A stretch of 64,000 bases of DNA, taken from contig OZ037769.1 in the NCBI GenBank assembly GCA_964035545.1, forward strand, positions 9,773,429 to 9,837,428, read 5' to 3'. Below the pieces are notes generated by a model. It had not been told where the DNA came from. It saw nothing but the letters and a program-made list of their open reading frames with translations, and did not search any database. The position numbers and the translations under genes are program-made. Source of the DNA: Bugula neritina. Taxonomy: Eukaryota > Bryozoa > Gymnolaemata > Cheilostomatida > Bugulidae. Every line of letters begins with the position of its first letter. The stretch's first letter is position 1. Shown one piece after another: positions 44,570 to 59,684 of the stretch.

Positions 44570-44820
44570 CAAACAACTGAAATATACTGCAACATGCCGC
44601 AACATGTTGAAATATACTGCAAGATACTGCAACATACTGAGATACACTGTAACATACTGAAATACACTGCAACATACTGCAAAATACTGCATCATACTGA
44701 AATACACTGTAACATACTGAAATACCTTGCAACACATTGGAATATACTGCAACATAATGAAATATATGGTAACCTGCTGAAATACGTTGCAAACTACTGA
44801 AATATACTGCAACATACTGC
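44570..44820. other. Breakpoint zone of the 649-bp deletion in unit 2
   Basis: Left flank follows the G1 context of unit 1 (36,146-type D block followed 242 bp later by block G). Right flank follows the G2 context (37,037 onward). The two G blocks in unit 1 lie 649 bp apart, and unit 2 has one G block and lacks 649 bp. The fused block reads CAACTGAAATATACTGC before CCGCAACATG, as in G2, so the exchange is near its left side. Confidence 0.75.
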
Positions 44821-45220
44821 AATCTATTGAAATATACTGCAAGATACTGCAACATACTGAGATACACTGTAACATACTGAAATACACTGCAAATTACTGA
44901 AATATACTGCAACATACCGAAACATACTGCACAATACTGCAACATATGGAAGTACACTGTAACATACTGAAATACACTGCAACATACTGCAAAATACTGC
45001 ATCATACTGAAATACACTGTAACATATTGAAATACACTGCAACACATTGAAATATACTGCAACATACTGAAACATACGGCAACATACTGAAATATACTGC
45101 GACACAATGAATGTACTGCAACATACCGAAATATGCTGTAGCATACTGAATTACACTGCAACACACTGAAGTATACTGTAATCTACAGAAATGTACTGTA
45201 ACATACTGAAACATACGTCA

Positions 45221-45240
45221 ACATACTTAAAATGTACCTG
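45221..45240. other. 1-bp insertion in unit 2
   Basis: CATACTTAAAATGTACC here replaces CATACTGAAATGTACC found at 37,666 and 53,758. One base is gained and G is lost. It changes the unit 1 to unit 2 offset from 7,557 to 7,558, is private to unit 2, and puts a stop into a spurious minus-strand frame that is open in the other copies. Confidence 0.85.
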
Positions 45241-46256
45241 AAAACATTGAAACGTACTGAAATACACTGTAACATACTGAAATACTTTGCAACATATTGG
45301 AATATACTGCAACATGATGAAATATGTTGCAAAGTACTGAAATATACTGCAACATGCCGCAACATGTTGAAATATACTGCAAGATACTGCAACATACTGA
45401 AATACACTGTAACATACTGAAATACACTGAAAATTACTGAAATATACTGCAACATACTGAAATATACTGCAAGATACTGCAACATACTGAAATACACTGT
45501 AACATACTGAAATACAGTGCAACATAATGAAATATACTGCAAGATACTGAAATATACTGCACGATACTGCAACATATGGAAGTACACTGTAACATACTGA
45601 AATACACTGCAACATACTGCAAAATACTGCATCATACTGAAATACACTGTAACATACTGAAATACTTTGCAGCACATTGGAATATACTGAGACGTACCGA
45701 AATATATGGTAAACTACTGAAATATGTTACAAACTACTGAATTATACTGCAACATACTGCAACATAATGAAATATACTGCAAGATACTGCAACATACTGA
45801 GATACACTGTAACATACTGATATACGCTGCAAATTACTGAAACATACTGCAACATACTGAAATATACTGCAAGATACTGCAACATACTGAAACATACTGC
45901 AACAACTTAAAATTTACTGCAAAAAACTGCAACATAATGAAGTACACTGTAACATATTGAAATACACTGCAACACATTGAAAAATACTGCAACATACTGA
46001 AATATGCTGTTGAATACTGAAATACAGTGCAACACACTGACGTATACTATAATATACAGAAATGTACTGTAAAATACTGAAATATGCATCAACATACTGA
46101 AATATACTGCAAGATACTGCAACATACTGAATTACACTGTAACATACTGAAATACTTTGCAACACATTTGAATATACTGCAACATAATGAAATATATGGT
46201 AACCTACTGAAATATGTTGCAAACTACTGAAATATACTGCAACATACTGCAACCTA

Positions 46257-49200
46257 TTGAAATTTACGAAAGATACTGCAACATACTGAAATACACTGTA
46301 ACATACTGATATACACTGCAAATTACTGATATATACTGCAACATACTGAAATATACTGCAAGATACTGCAACATCCTGAAATACAATGTAAAATACTGAA
46401 ATACACTGCAACACAGTTGAATATACTGAGACGTACCGAAATATATGGTAAACTACTGAAATATGTTAAAAACTACTGAATTATACTGCAACATACTGCA
46501 ACATAATGAAATATACTGCAAGATACTGCAACATACTGAGATACACTGTAACATACTGATATACACTGCAAATTACTGAAACATACTGCAACATACTGCA
46601 ATATACTGCAAGATACTGCAACATACTGAAACATACTGCAACAACTTAAAATTTACTGCAAAATACTGCAACATAATGAAATACACTGTAACATATTGAA
46701 ATACACTGCAACACATTGAAAAATACTGCAACATACTGAAATATGCTGTTGAATACTGAAATACAGTGCAACACACTGACGTATGCTATAATATACAGAA
46801 ATGTACTGTAAAATACTGAAATATGCATCAACATACTGAAATATACTGCAAGATACTGCAACATACTGAGTTACACTGTAACATACTGAAATACAGTGCA
46901 ACATAATGAAATATACTGCAACATACCGAATAATATTGCACGATACTGCTACATATGGAAGTAGACTGTAACATACTGAAATACACTGCAACATCCTGCA
47001 AAATACTGCATCACACTGAAATACACTGTAACATATTGAAATACACTGCAACACATTGAAATATACTGCAACATACTGAAATATATGGTAACCTACTGAA
47101 TAATGTTGAAAACTACTGAAATATACTGCAACATACTGCAAGATAATGAAATATACTGCAACATACTGAAATACACTGTAACATACTGAAATACACTGCA
47201 ACATACGGCAACATACTGAAACACACTGTAACATATTGAAATACACTGCAACACATTGAAATATACTGCAACATACTGAAATATATGGTAACCTATTGAA
47301 TAATGTTGAAAACTACTGAAATATACTGCAACATACTGCAAGATAATGAAATATACTGCAACATACTGAAATATACTGCAAGATACTGCAACATACTGAA
47401 ATACACTGTAACATACTGAAATACACTACAACATACTGAAATATACTGAAACATACCGAAATGAACTGCACGATACTGCAACATACGGAAGTATACTGTA
47501 AAGTGTAACATACTGAAATACACTGTAACATACTGAAATACACTGTAAATTACTGAAATATACTGCAAGATACTGCAACATACTGAAATACATTGTAAGA
47601 TACTGAAAAACACTGCAACATACTGCAACATACTGAAATACAGTGTAACATATTGAAATACACAGCAAAACAATGAAATATTCTGCAACATACTGAAACA
47701 TACAGCAACATACTGAAATACACTGCGACACATTGAATTCTACTGCAGCATAATGAAATATACTGCAAGATACTGCAACATACTGAAATACATTGTAAGG
47801 TACTGGAATACAGTGCAACATACTGAAACATACTGCAACATACCGAAATTCACTGGAACATACTGGAATAAACTGTGACACACTAAAATATTATGCAACA
47901 TACTGAAAGATACTGCATTATACTGAAATATACTGCGACACAATGAAATATACTGCAAACTACTGAAATATACTGCAACATGCCGCAACATGTTGAAATA
48001 TACTGCAAGATACTGCAACATACTGAGATACACTGTAACATACTGAAATACACTGCAACATACTGCAAAATACTGCATCATACTGAAATACACTGTAACA
48101 TACTGAAATACTTTGCAACACATTGGAATATACTGCAACATACTGAAATACACTGTAACATACTGAAATACACTGAAAATTACTGAAATATACTGCAACA
48201 TACTGAAATATACTGCAAGATACTGCAACATACTGAAATACACTGTAACATACTGAAATACACAGCAAATTACTGAAATATACTGCAACATACTGAAATA
48301 TACTGCAAGATACTGCAACATACTGAAATACAGTGTAACATACTGAAATACACTGCTACACAGTTGAATATACTGCAACGTACCGAAATATATGGTAAAC
48401 TACTGAAATATGTTACAAAATACTGAAATATACTGAAATATACTGCAGCATACTAAAATATACTGCAAGATACTGCAACATACTGCAACATACTGAAATA
48501 CATTGTAAGATACTGAAATATACTGCAATATACTGCAACATACTGAAATATACTGCGACGTATCGAAATATGCTGCAACATACTGAAATATACTGCAACA
48601 ACTTAAAAAATACTGCAAAATACTGCCACATAATGAAATACATTGTAACATCTTGAAATACACTGCAACACATTGAAATATACTGCAACATACTGAAATA
48701 TGCTGTAGCATACTGAAAGACACTGCAACACACTGACGTAAAATACAATATACAGAAATGTACTGTAAAATACTGAAACATACAACAACATACTGAAATT
48801 TATTGCAACATACTGAAATACACTGCAACATACTGAAATACACTGTAACATACTGAAATGCACTGCAACATACGGCAACATACTGAAACATACTGAAACA
48901 TATGGTAACCTACTGAATAATGTTGAAAACTACTGAAATATACTGCAACATACTGCACGATAATGAAACATACTGCAACATACTGAAATACACTGCAAGA
49001 TACTGCAACATACTGAAATACACTGTAACATACTGAAATACACTACAACATACTGAAATATACTGAAACATACCGAAATATACTGCACGATACTGCAACA
49101 TACGGAAGTATACTGTAAACTGTAACATACTGAAATACACTGTAACATACTGAAATACACTGTAAATTACTGAAATATACTGCAAGATACTGCAACATAC

Positions 49201-52200
49201 TGAAATACATTGTAAGATACTGAAAAACACTGCAACATACTGCAACATACTGAAATACAGTGTAACATATTGAAATACACAGCAAAACAATGAAATATCC
49301 TGCAACATACTGAAACATACAGCAACATACTGAAATACACTGCGACACATTGAATTATACTGCAGCATAAAGAAATATGCTGCAAAATACTGCAACATAC
49401 TGAAATACATTGTAAGGTACTGGAATACAGTGCAACATACTGAAACATACTGCAACATACTGAAATACACTGTAACATCTTGAAATACACTGCAAAACAT
49501 TGAAATATACTGCAACATACTGAAACATACGGCAACATAATGAAATATACTGCGACACATTGAAATATACCGCAACATACTGAAATTCACTGGAACATAC
49601 TGGAATAAACTGTGACACACTAAAATATTATGCAACATACTGAAAGATACTGCATTATACTGAAATATACTGCGACACAATGAAATATGCTGGAACCTAC
49701 TGAATTATGCTGTAGCATACTGAAATACACTGCAACACCTTGAAGTATACTGTAATATACAGAAATGTACTGTAACATACTGAAACATACGTCAACATAC
49801 TGAAATGTACTGCAACTTATTGAAATATACTGCAACACATTGAAATATACTGCAACATACTGAAATATGCTGTAGCATACTGAAATACACTGCAACATAC
49901 TGAAATATACTGAAACATACCGAAATATACTGCACGATACTGCAACATACGGAAGTATACTGTAAACTGTAACATACTGAAATACACTGTAACATACTGA
50001 AATACACTGTAAATTACTGAAATATACTGCAAGATACTGCAACATACTGAAATACATTGTAAGATACTGAAAAACACTGCAACATACTGCAACATACTGA
50101 AATACAGTGTAACATATTGAAACACACAGCAAAACAATGAAATATCCTGCAACATACTGAAACATACGGCAACATACTGAAATACACTGCGACACATTGA
50201 ATTATACTGCAGCATAATGAAATATACTGCAAGATACTGCAACATACTGAAATACATTGTAAGGTACTGGAATACAGTGCAACATACTGAAACATACTGC
50301 AACATACTGAAATACACTGTAACATCTTGAAATACACTGCAAAACATTGAAATATACTGCAACATACTGAAACATACGGCAACATAATGAAATATACTGC
50401 GACACATTGAAATATACCGCAACATACTGAAATTCACTGGAACATACTGGAATAAACTGTGACACACTAAAATATTATGCAACACACTGAAAGATACTGC
50501 ATTATACTGAAATATACTGCGACACAATGAAATATACTGCAACCTACTGAAATATGCTGTAGCATACTGAAATACACTGCAACACACTGAAGTATACTGT
50601 AATATACAGAAATGTACTGTAACATACTGAAACATACGTCAACATACTGAAATGTACTGCAACATATTGAAATATACTGCAACACATTGAAATATACTGC
50701 AACATACTGAAATACACTGCACGATACTGCTACATATGGAAGTACACTGTAACGTACTGAAATACACTGTAACATATTGAAATACACTGCAACACATTGA
50801 AATATACTGCAACATACTGAAACATACTGCAACATACTAAAATATACTGCGACACAATGAATGTATTGCAACATACTGAAATATGCTGTAGCATACCGGA
50901 ATACACTGGAACACACTGAAGTATACTGTAATATACAGAAATGTACTGTAACATACTGAAACATACAACAACATACTGAAATTTACTGCAACATACTGAA
51001 ATATACTGCAACATACTGAAATACACTGTAACATACTGAAATACACTGCAACATACGGCAACATACTGAAACACACTGTAACATATTGAAATACACTGCA
51101 ACACATTGAAATATACTGCAACATACTGAAACATATGGTAACCTACTGAATAATGTTGAAAACTACTGAAATATACTGCAACATACTGCACGATAATGAA
51201 ACATACTGCAACATACTGAAATATACTGCAAGATACTGCAACATAGTGAAATACACTGTAACATACTGAGATACACTACAACATACTGAAATATACTGAA
51301 ACATACCGAAATATACTGCACGATACTGCAACATACGGAAGTAGACTGTAAACTGTAACATACTGAAATACACCGTAACATACTGAAATACACTGTAAAT
51401 TACTGAAATATACTGCAAGATACTGCAACATACTGAAATACATTGTAAGATACTGAGAAACACTGCAACATACTGCAACATACTGAAATACAGTGTAACA
51501 TATTGAAATACACAGCAAAACAATGAAATATTCTGCAACATACTGAAACATACAGCAACATACTGAAATACACTGTAAGGTACTGAAATACACTGAAAAT
51601 TGCTGAAATATACTGCAACATACTGAATTATACTGCAGCATAATGAAATATACTGCAAGATACTGCAACATACTGAAATACATTGTAAGGTACTGGAATA
51701 CAGTGCAACATACTGAAACATACTGCAACATACTGAAATACACTGTAACATCTTGAAATACACTGCAAAACATTGAAATATACTGCAACATACTGAAACA
51801 TACGGCAACATAATGAAATATACTGCGACACATTGAAATATACCGCAACATATTGAAATTCACTGGAACATACTGGAATAAACTGTGACACACTAAAATA
51901 TTATGCAACATACTGAAAGATACTGCATTATACTGAAATATACTGCGACACAATGAAATATGCTGGAACCTACTGAATTATGCTGTAGCATACTGAAATA
52001 CACTGCAACACACTGAAGTATACTGTAATATACAGAAATGTACTGTAACATACTGAAACATACGTCAACATACTGAAATGTACTGCAACTTATTGAAATA
52101 TACTGCAACACATTGAAATATACTGCAACATACTGAAATATGCTGTAGCATACTGAAATACACTGCAACATGCTGACGTATACTATAATATACAGAAATG

Positions 52201-54790
52201 TAACGTAAAATACTGAAATATACTTCAACATACTGAAATGTACCTGAAAACATTGAAACATACTGAAATACACTGTAACATACTGAATTACTTTGCAACA
52301 CATTGGAATATACTGCAACATGATGAAATATGTTGCAAACAACTGAAATATACTGCAACATGCCGCAACATGTTGAAATATACTGCAAGATACAGCAACA
52401 TACTGAAATACACTGTAACATACTGAAATACACTGAAAATTACTGAAATATACTGCAAACTACTGAAATATACTGCAACATGCCGCAACATGTTGAAATA
52501 TACTGCAAGATACTGCAACATACTGAGATACACTGTAACATACTGAAATACACTGCAACATACTGCAAAATACTGCATCATACTGAAATACACTGTAACA
52601 TACTGAAATACCTTGTAACACATTGGAATATACTGCAACATAATGAAATATATGGTAACCTGCTGAAATACGTTGCAAACTACTGAAATATACTGCAACA
52701 TACTGCAATCTATTGAAATATACTGCAAGATACTGCAACATACTGAGATACACTGTAACATACTGCAAAATACTGCATCATACTGAAATACACTGTAACA
52801 TATTGAAATACACTGCAACACATTGAAATATACTGCAACATACTGAAACATACGGCAACATACTGAAATATACTGCGACACAATGAATGTACTGCAACAT
52901 ACCGCAATATGCTGTAGCATACTGAAATACACTGCAACATGCTGACGTATACTATAATATACAGAAATGTAACGTAAAATACTGAAATATACTTCAACAT
53001 ACTGAAATGTACCTGAAAACATTGAAACATACTGAAATACACTGTAACATACTGAATTACTTTGCAACACATTGGAATATACTGCAACATGATGAAATAT
53101 GTTGCAAACAACTGAAATATACTGCAACATGCCGCAACATGTTGAAATATACTGCAAGATACTGCAACATACTGAGATACACTGTAACATACTGAAATAC
53201 ACTGCAACATACTGCAAAATACTGCATCATACTGAAATACACTGTAACATACTGAAATACCTTGCAACACATTGGAATATACTGCAACATAATGAAATAT
53301 ATGGTAACCTGCTGAAATACGTTGCAAACTACTGAAATATACTGCAACATACTGCAATCTATTGAAATATACTGCAAGATACTGCAACATACTGAGATAC
53401 ACTGTAACATACTGAAATACACTGCAAATTACTGAAATATACTGCAACATACCGAAACATACTGCACAATACTGCAACATATGGAAGTACACTGTAACAT
53501 ACTGAAATACACTGCAACATACTGCAAAATACTGCATCATACTGAAATACACTGTAACATATTGAAATACACTGCAACACATTGAAATATACTGCAACAT
53601 ACTGAAACATACGGCAACATACTGAAATATACTGCGACACAATGAATGTACTGCAACATACCGAAATATGCTGTAGCATACTGAATTACACTGCAACACA
53701 CTGAAGTATACTGTAATCTACAGAAATGTACTGTAACATACTGAAACATACGTCAACATACTGAAATGTACCTGAAAACATTGAAACGTACTGAAATACA
53801 CTGTAACATACTGAAATACTTTGCAACATATTGGAATATACTGCAACATGATGAAATATGTTGCAAAGTACTGAAATATACTGCAACATGCCGCAACATG
53901 TTGAAATATACTGCAAGATACTGCAACATACTGAAATACACTGTAACATACTGAAATACACTGAAAATTACTGAAATATACTGCAACATACTGAAATATA
54001 CTGCAAGATACTGCAACATACTGAAATACACTGTAACATACTGAAATACAGTGCAACATCATGAAATATACTGCAAGATACTGAAATATACTGCACGATA
54101 CTGCAACATATGGAAGTACACTGTAACATACTGAAATACACTGCAACATACTGCAAAATACTGCATCATACTGAAATACACTGTAACATACTGAAATACT
54201 TTGCAGCACATTGGAATATACTGAGACGTACCGAAATATATGGTAAACTACTGAAATATGTTACAAACTACTGAATTATACTGCAACATACTGCAACATA
54301 ATGAAATATACTGCAAGATACTGCAACATACTGAGATACACTGTAACATACTGATATACGCTGCAAATTACTGAAACATACTGCAACATACTGAAATATA
54401 CTGCAAGATACTGCAACATACTGAAACATACTGCAACAACTTAAAATTTACTGCAAAAAACTGCAACATAATGAAGTACACTGTAACATATTGAAATACA
54501 CTGCAACACATTGAAAAATACTGCAACATACTGAAATATGCTGTTGAATACTGAAATACAGTGCAACACACTGACGTATACTATAATATACAGAAATGTA
54601 CTGTAAAATACTGAAATATGCATCAACATACTGAAATATACTGCAAGATACTGCAACATACTGAATTACACTGTAACATACTGAAATACTTTGCAACACA
54701 TTTGAATATACTGCAACATAATGAAATATATGGTAACCTACTGAAATATGTTGCAAACTACTGAAATATACTGCAACATACTGCAACCTA
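46257..54790. repeat. Large HOR unit 3 (8,534 bp), chimeric
   Basis: Three parts. 46,257 to about 48,070 follows unit 2 (offset 7,558). About 48,031-53,355 follows 21,850-27,174 (offset 26,181), bringing block C and the 23.4-kb insert into a large unit. 53,356-54,790 follows the end of unit 1 (offset 16,092). No 3,312-bp block is present in complete form; only its left end (47,839 to about 48,070) and its right half (from 49,893) remain. Confidence 0.85.
48031..53355. repeat. 5.3-kb segment duplicated from 21,850-27,174
   Basis: Constant 26,181-bp offset across block C (22,422/48,603), landmarks (23,421/49,602; 24,268/50,449; 25,694/51,875) and the D and G blocks. The left breakpoint lies in a stretch shared by both parents (about 48,031-48,108). 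48,108 reads ATACTTTGCAACAC as at 21,92x, not ATACCTTGCAACAC as at 40,55x. The right end is where 27,17x reads GCAACCTATTG and 53,35x reads GCAATCTATTG. Confidence 0.85.
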
Positions 54791-56372
54791 TTGAAATTTA
54801 CGAAAGATACTGCAACATACTGAAATACACTGTAACATACTGATATACACTGCAAATTACTGATATATACTGCAACATACTGAAATATACTGCAAGATAC
54901 TGCAACATCCTGAAATACAATGTAAAATACTGAAATACACTGCAACACAGTTGAATATACTGAGACGTACCGAAATATATGGTAAACTACTGAAATATGT
55001 TAAAAACTACTGAATTATACTGCAACATACTGCAACATAATGAAATATACTGCAAGATACTGCAACATACTGAGATACACTGTAACATACTGATATACAC
55101 TGCAAATTACTGAAACATACTGCAACATACTGCAATATACTGCAAGATACTGCAACATACTGAAACATACTGCAACAACTTAAAATTTACTGCAAAATAC
55201 TGCAACATAATGAAATACACTGTAACATATTGAAATACACTGCAACACATTGAAAAATACTGCAACATACTGAAATATGCTGTTGAATACTGAAATACAG
55301 TGCAACACACTGACGTATGCTATAATATACAGAAATGTACTGTAAAATACTGAAATATGCATCAACATACTGAAATATACTGCAAGATACTGCAACATAC
55401 TGAGTTACACTGTAACATACTGAAATACAGTGCAACATAATGAAATATACTGCAACATACCGAATAATATTGCACGATACTGCTACATATGGAAGTAGAC
55501 TGTAACATACTGAAATACACTGCAACATCCTGCAAAATACTGCATCACACTGAAATACACTGTAACATATTGAAATACACTGCAACACATTGAAATATAC
55601 TGCAACATACTGAAATATATGGTAACCTACTGAATAATGTTGAAAACTACTGAAATATACTGCAACATACTGCAAGATAATGAAATATACTGCAACATAC
55701 TGAAATACACTGTAACATACTGAAATACACTGCAACATACGGCAACATACTGAAACACACTGTAACATATTGAAATACACTGCAACACATTGAAATATAC
55801 TGCAACATACTGAAATATATGGTAACCTATTGAATAATGTTGAAAACTACTGAAATATACTGCAACATACTGCAAGATAATGAAATATACTGCAACATAC
55901 TGAAATATACTGCAAGATACTGCAACATACTGAAATACACTGTAACATACTGAAATACACTACAACATACTGAAATATACTGAAACATACCGAAATGAAC
56001 TGCACGATACTGCAACATACGGAAGTATACTGTAAAGTGTAACATACTGAAATACACTGTAACATACTGAAATACACTGTAAATTACTGAAATATACTGC
56101 AAGATACTGCAACATACTGAAATACATTGTAAGATACTGAAAAACACTGCAACATACTGCAACATACTGAAATACAGTGTAACATATTGAAATACACAGC
56201 AAAACAATGAAATATTCTGCAACATACTGAAACATACAGCAACATACTGAAATACACTGCGACACATTGAATTCTACTGCAGCATAATGAAATATACTGC
56301 AAGATACTGCAACATACTGAAATACATTGTAAGGTACTGGAATACAGTGCAACATACTGAAACATACTGCAA

Positions 56373-59300
56373 CATACCGAAATTCACTGGAACATACTGG
56401 AATAAACTGTGACACACTAAAATATTATGCAACATACTGAAAGATACTGCATTATACTGAAATATACTGCGACACAATGAAATATACTGCAAACTACTGA
56501 AATATACTGCAACATGCCGCAACATGTTGAAATATACTGCAAGATACTGCAACATACTGAGATACACTGTAACATACTGAAATACACTGCAACATACTGC
56601 AAAATACTGCATCATACTGAAATACACTGTAACATACTGAAATACCTTGCAACACATTGGAATATACTGCAACATAATGAAATATATGGTATCCTGCTGA
56701 AATATGTTGCAAACTACTGAAATATACTGCAACATACTGCAATCTATTAAAATAGACTGCAAGATACTGCAACATACTGAGATACACTGTAACATACTGA
56801 AATACACTGCAAATTACTGAAATATACTGCAACATACCGAAACATACTGCACGATACTGCAACATATGGAAGTGCACTGTAACATACTGAAATACACTGC
56901 AACATACTGCAAAATACTGCATCATACTGAAATACACTGTAACATATTGAAATACACTGCAACACATTGAAATATAATGCAACATACTGAAACATACGGC
57001 AACATACTGAAATATACTGCGACACAATGAATGTACTGCAACATACTGAAATATGCTGTAGCATACTGAAATACACTGCAACACACTGAAGTATACTGTA
57101 ATATACAGAAATGTACTGTAACATACTGAAACATACGTCAACATACTGAAATGTACCTGAAAACATTGAAACATACTGAAATACACTGTAACATACTCAA
57201 ATACTTTGCAACACATTGGAATATACTGCAACATGATGAAATATGTTGCTAACTACTGAAATATACTGCAACGTGCCGCAAAATGTTGAAATATACTGCA
57301 AGATACTGCAACATACTGAAATACACTGTAACATACTGAAATACACTGAAAATTACTGAAAAATACTGCAACATACTGAAATATACTGCAAGATACTGCA
57401 ACATACTGAAATACACTGTAACATACTGAAATACAGTGCAACATAATGAAATATACTGCAAGATACCGAAATATGCTGCACGATACTGCAACATATGGAA
57501 GTACACTGTAACATACTGAAATACACTGCAACATACTGCAAAATATTGCATCATACTGAAATACACTGTAACATACTGAGATACTTTGCAACACATTGGA
57601 ATATACTGCAACATACTGAAATACACTGTAACATACTGAAATACACTGAAAATTACTGAGATATACTGCAAGACACTGCAACATACTGAAATACACTGTA
57701 ACATACTGAAATACACAGCAAATTACTGAAATATACTGCAACATACTGAAATATACTGCAAGATACTGCAACATACTGAAATACAGTGTAACATACTGAA
57801 ATACACTGCTACACAATTGAATATACTGCAACGTACCGAAATATATGGTAAACTACTGAAATATGTTACAAAATACTGAAATATACTGAAATATACTGCA
57901 ACATACTAAAATATACTGCAAGATACTGCAACATACTGCAACATACTGAAATACATTGTAAGATACTGAAATACACTGCAATATACTGCAACATACTGAA
58001 ATATACTGCGACGTATCGAAATATGCTGCAACATACTGAAATACACTGCAAGATACTGCAACATACTGAAATACACTGTAACATACTGAAATACACTACA
58101 ACATACTGAAATATACTGAAACATACCGAAATATACTGCACGATACTGCAACATACGGAAGTATACTGTAAACTGTAACATACTGAAATACACTGTAACA
58201 TACTGAAATACACTGTAAATTACTGAAATATACTGCAAGATACTGCAACATACTGAAATACATTGTAAGATACTGAAAAACACTGCAACATACTGCAACA
58301 TACTGAAATACAGTGTAACATATTGAAATACACAGCAAAACAATGAAATATCCTGCAACATACTGAAACATACAGCAACATACTGAAATACACTGCGACA
58401 CATTGAATTACACTGCAGCATAATGAACTATACTGCAAGATACTGCAACATACTGAAATACATTGTAAGGTACTGGAATACAGTGCAACATACTGAAACA
58501 TACTGCAACATACTGAAATACAGTGTAACATCTTGAAATACACTGCAAAACATTGAAATATACTGCAACATACTGAAACATACGGCAACATAATGAAATA
58601 TACTGCGACACATTGAAATATACCGCAACATACTGAAATTCACTGGAACATACTAGAATAAACTGTGACACACTAAAATATTATGCAACACACTGAAAGA
58701 TACTGCATTATACTGAAATATACTGCGACACAATGAAATATACTGCAACCTACTGAAATATGCTGTAGCATACTGAAATACACTGCAACACGCTGAAGTA
58801 TACTGTAATATACAGAAATGTACTGTAACATACTGAAACATACGTCAACATACTGAAATGTACTGCAACATATTGAAATATACTGCAACACATTGAAATA
58901 TACTGCAACATACTGAAATACACTGCACGATACAGCTACATATGGAAGTACACTGTAACGTACTGAAATACACTGTAACATATTGAAATACACTGCAACA
59001 CATTGAAATATACTGCAACATACTGAAACATACGGCAACATACTAAAATATACTGCGACACAATGAATGTATTGCAACATACTGAAATATGCTGTAGCAT
59101 ACTGGAATACACTGCAACACACTGAAGTCTACTGTAATATACAGAAATGTACTGTAACATACTGAAACATACAACAACATACTGAAATTTACTGCAACAT
59201 ACTGAAATATACTGCAACATACTGAAATACACTGTAACATACTGAAATACACTGCAACATACGGCAACATACTGAAACACACTGTAACATATTGAAATAC

Positions 59301-59684
59301 ACTGCAACACATTGAAATATACTGCAACATACTGAAACATATGGTAACCTACTGAATAATGTTGAAAACTACTGAAATATACTGCAACATACTGCACGAT
59401 AATGAAACATACTGCAACATACTGAAAGATACTGCAAGATACTGCAACATACTGAAATACACTGTAACATACTGAAATACACTACAACATACTGAAATAT
59501 ACTGAAACATACCGAAATATACTGCACGATACTGCAACATACGGAAGTATACTGTAAACTGTAACATACTGAAATACACCGTAACATACTGAAATACACT
59601 ATAAATTACTGAAATATACTGCAAGATACTGCAACATACTGAAATACATTGTAAGATACTGAAAAACACTGCAACATACTGCAA
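56373..59684. repeat. 3,312-bp block, unit 4 copy 1
   Basis: Counterpart of 28,763-32,074 and of 40,281-43,592 (offset 16,092). Small private changes include ATATAATGCAAC near 56,974, ACAGTGTAACATC near 58,523, CACGCTGAAG near 58,791 and AGAATAAAC at 58,655. The last is shared with units 1 and 2. Confidence 0.85.

Larger units (their letters stand above)
38699..46256. repeat. Large HOR unit 2 (7,558 bp)
   Basis: Same start as unit 1. It follows unit 1 at offset 11,518 to about 43,592, then at offset 8,206 (11,518 minus 3,312) to about 44,600, then at offset 7,557, and at 7,558 after a 1-bp gain near 45,227. The unit therefore equals unit 1 minus one 3,312-bp block, minus 649 bp, plus 1 bp, and 11,518 - 3,312 - 649 + 1 gives exactly 7,558. 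Confidence 0.9.
33801..49892. repeat. 16,092-bp superunit, copy 1
   Basis: Sequence from about 33,801 to 43,596 recurs at 49,893-59,688 with a constant 16,092-bp offset (9.8 kb). It includes the end of unit 1 with the start of unit 2 in one place, and the end of unit 3 with the start of unit 4 in the other. The left edge is where 33,79x reads ATACACTACAACATAC and 49,88x reads ATACACTGCAACATAC. The right edge is where 43,59x continues CTGAAATACAGTG and 59,68x continues CCGAAATTCACTG. At least three smaller HOR levels are nested inside it. Confidence 0.85.
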
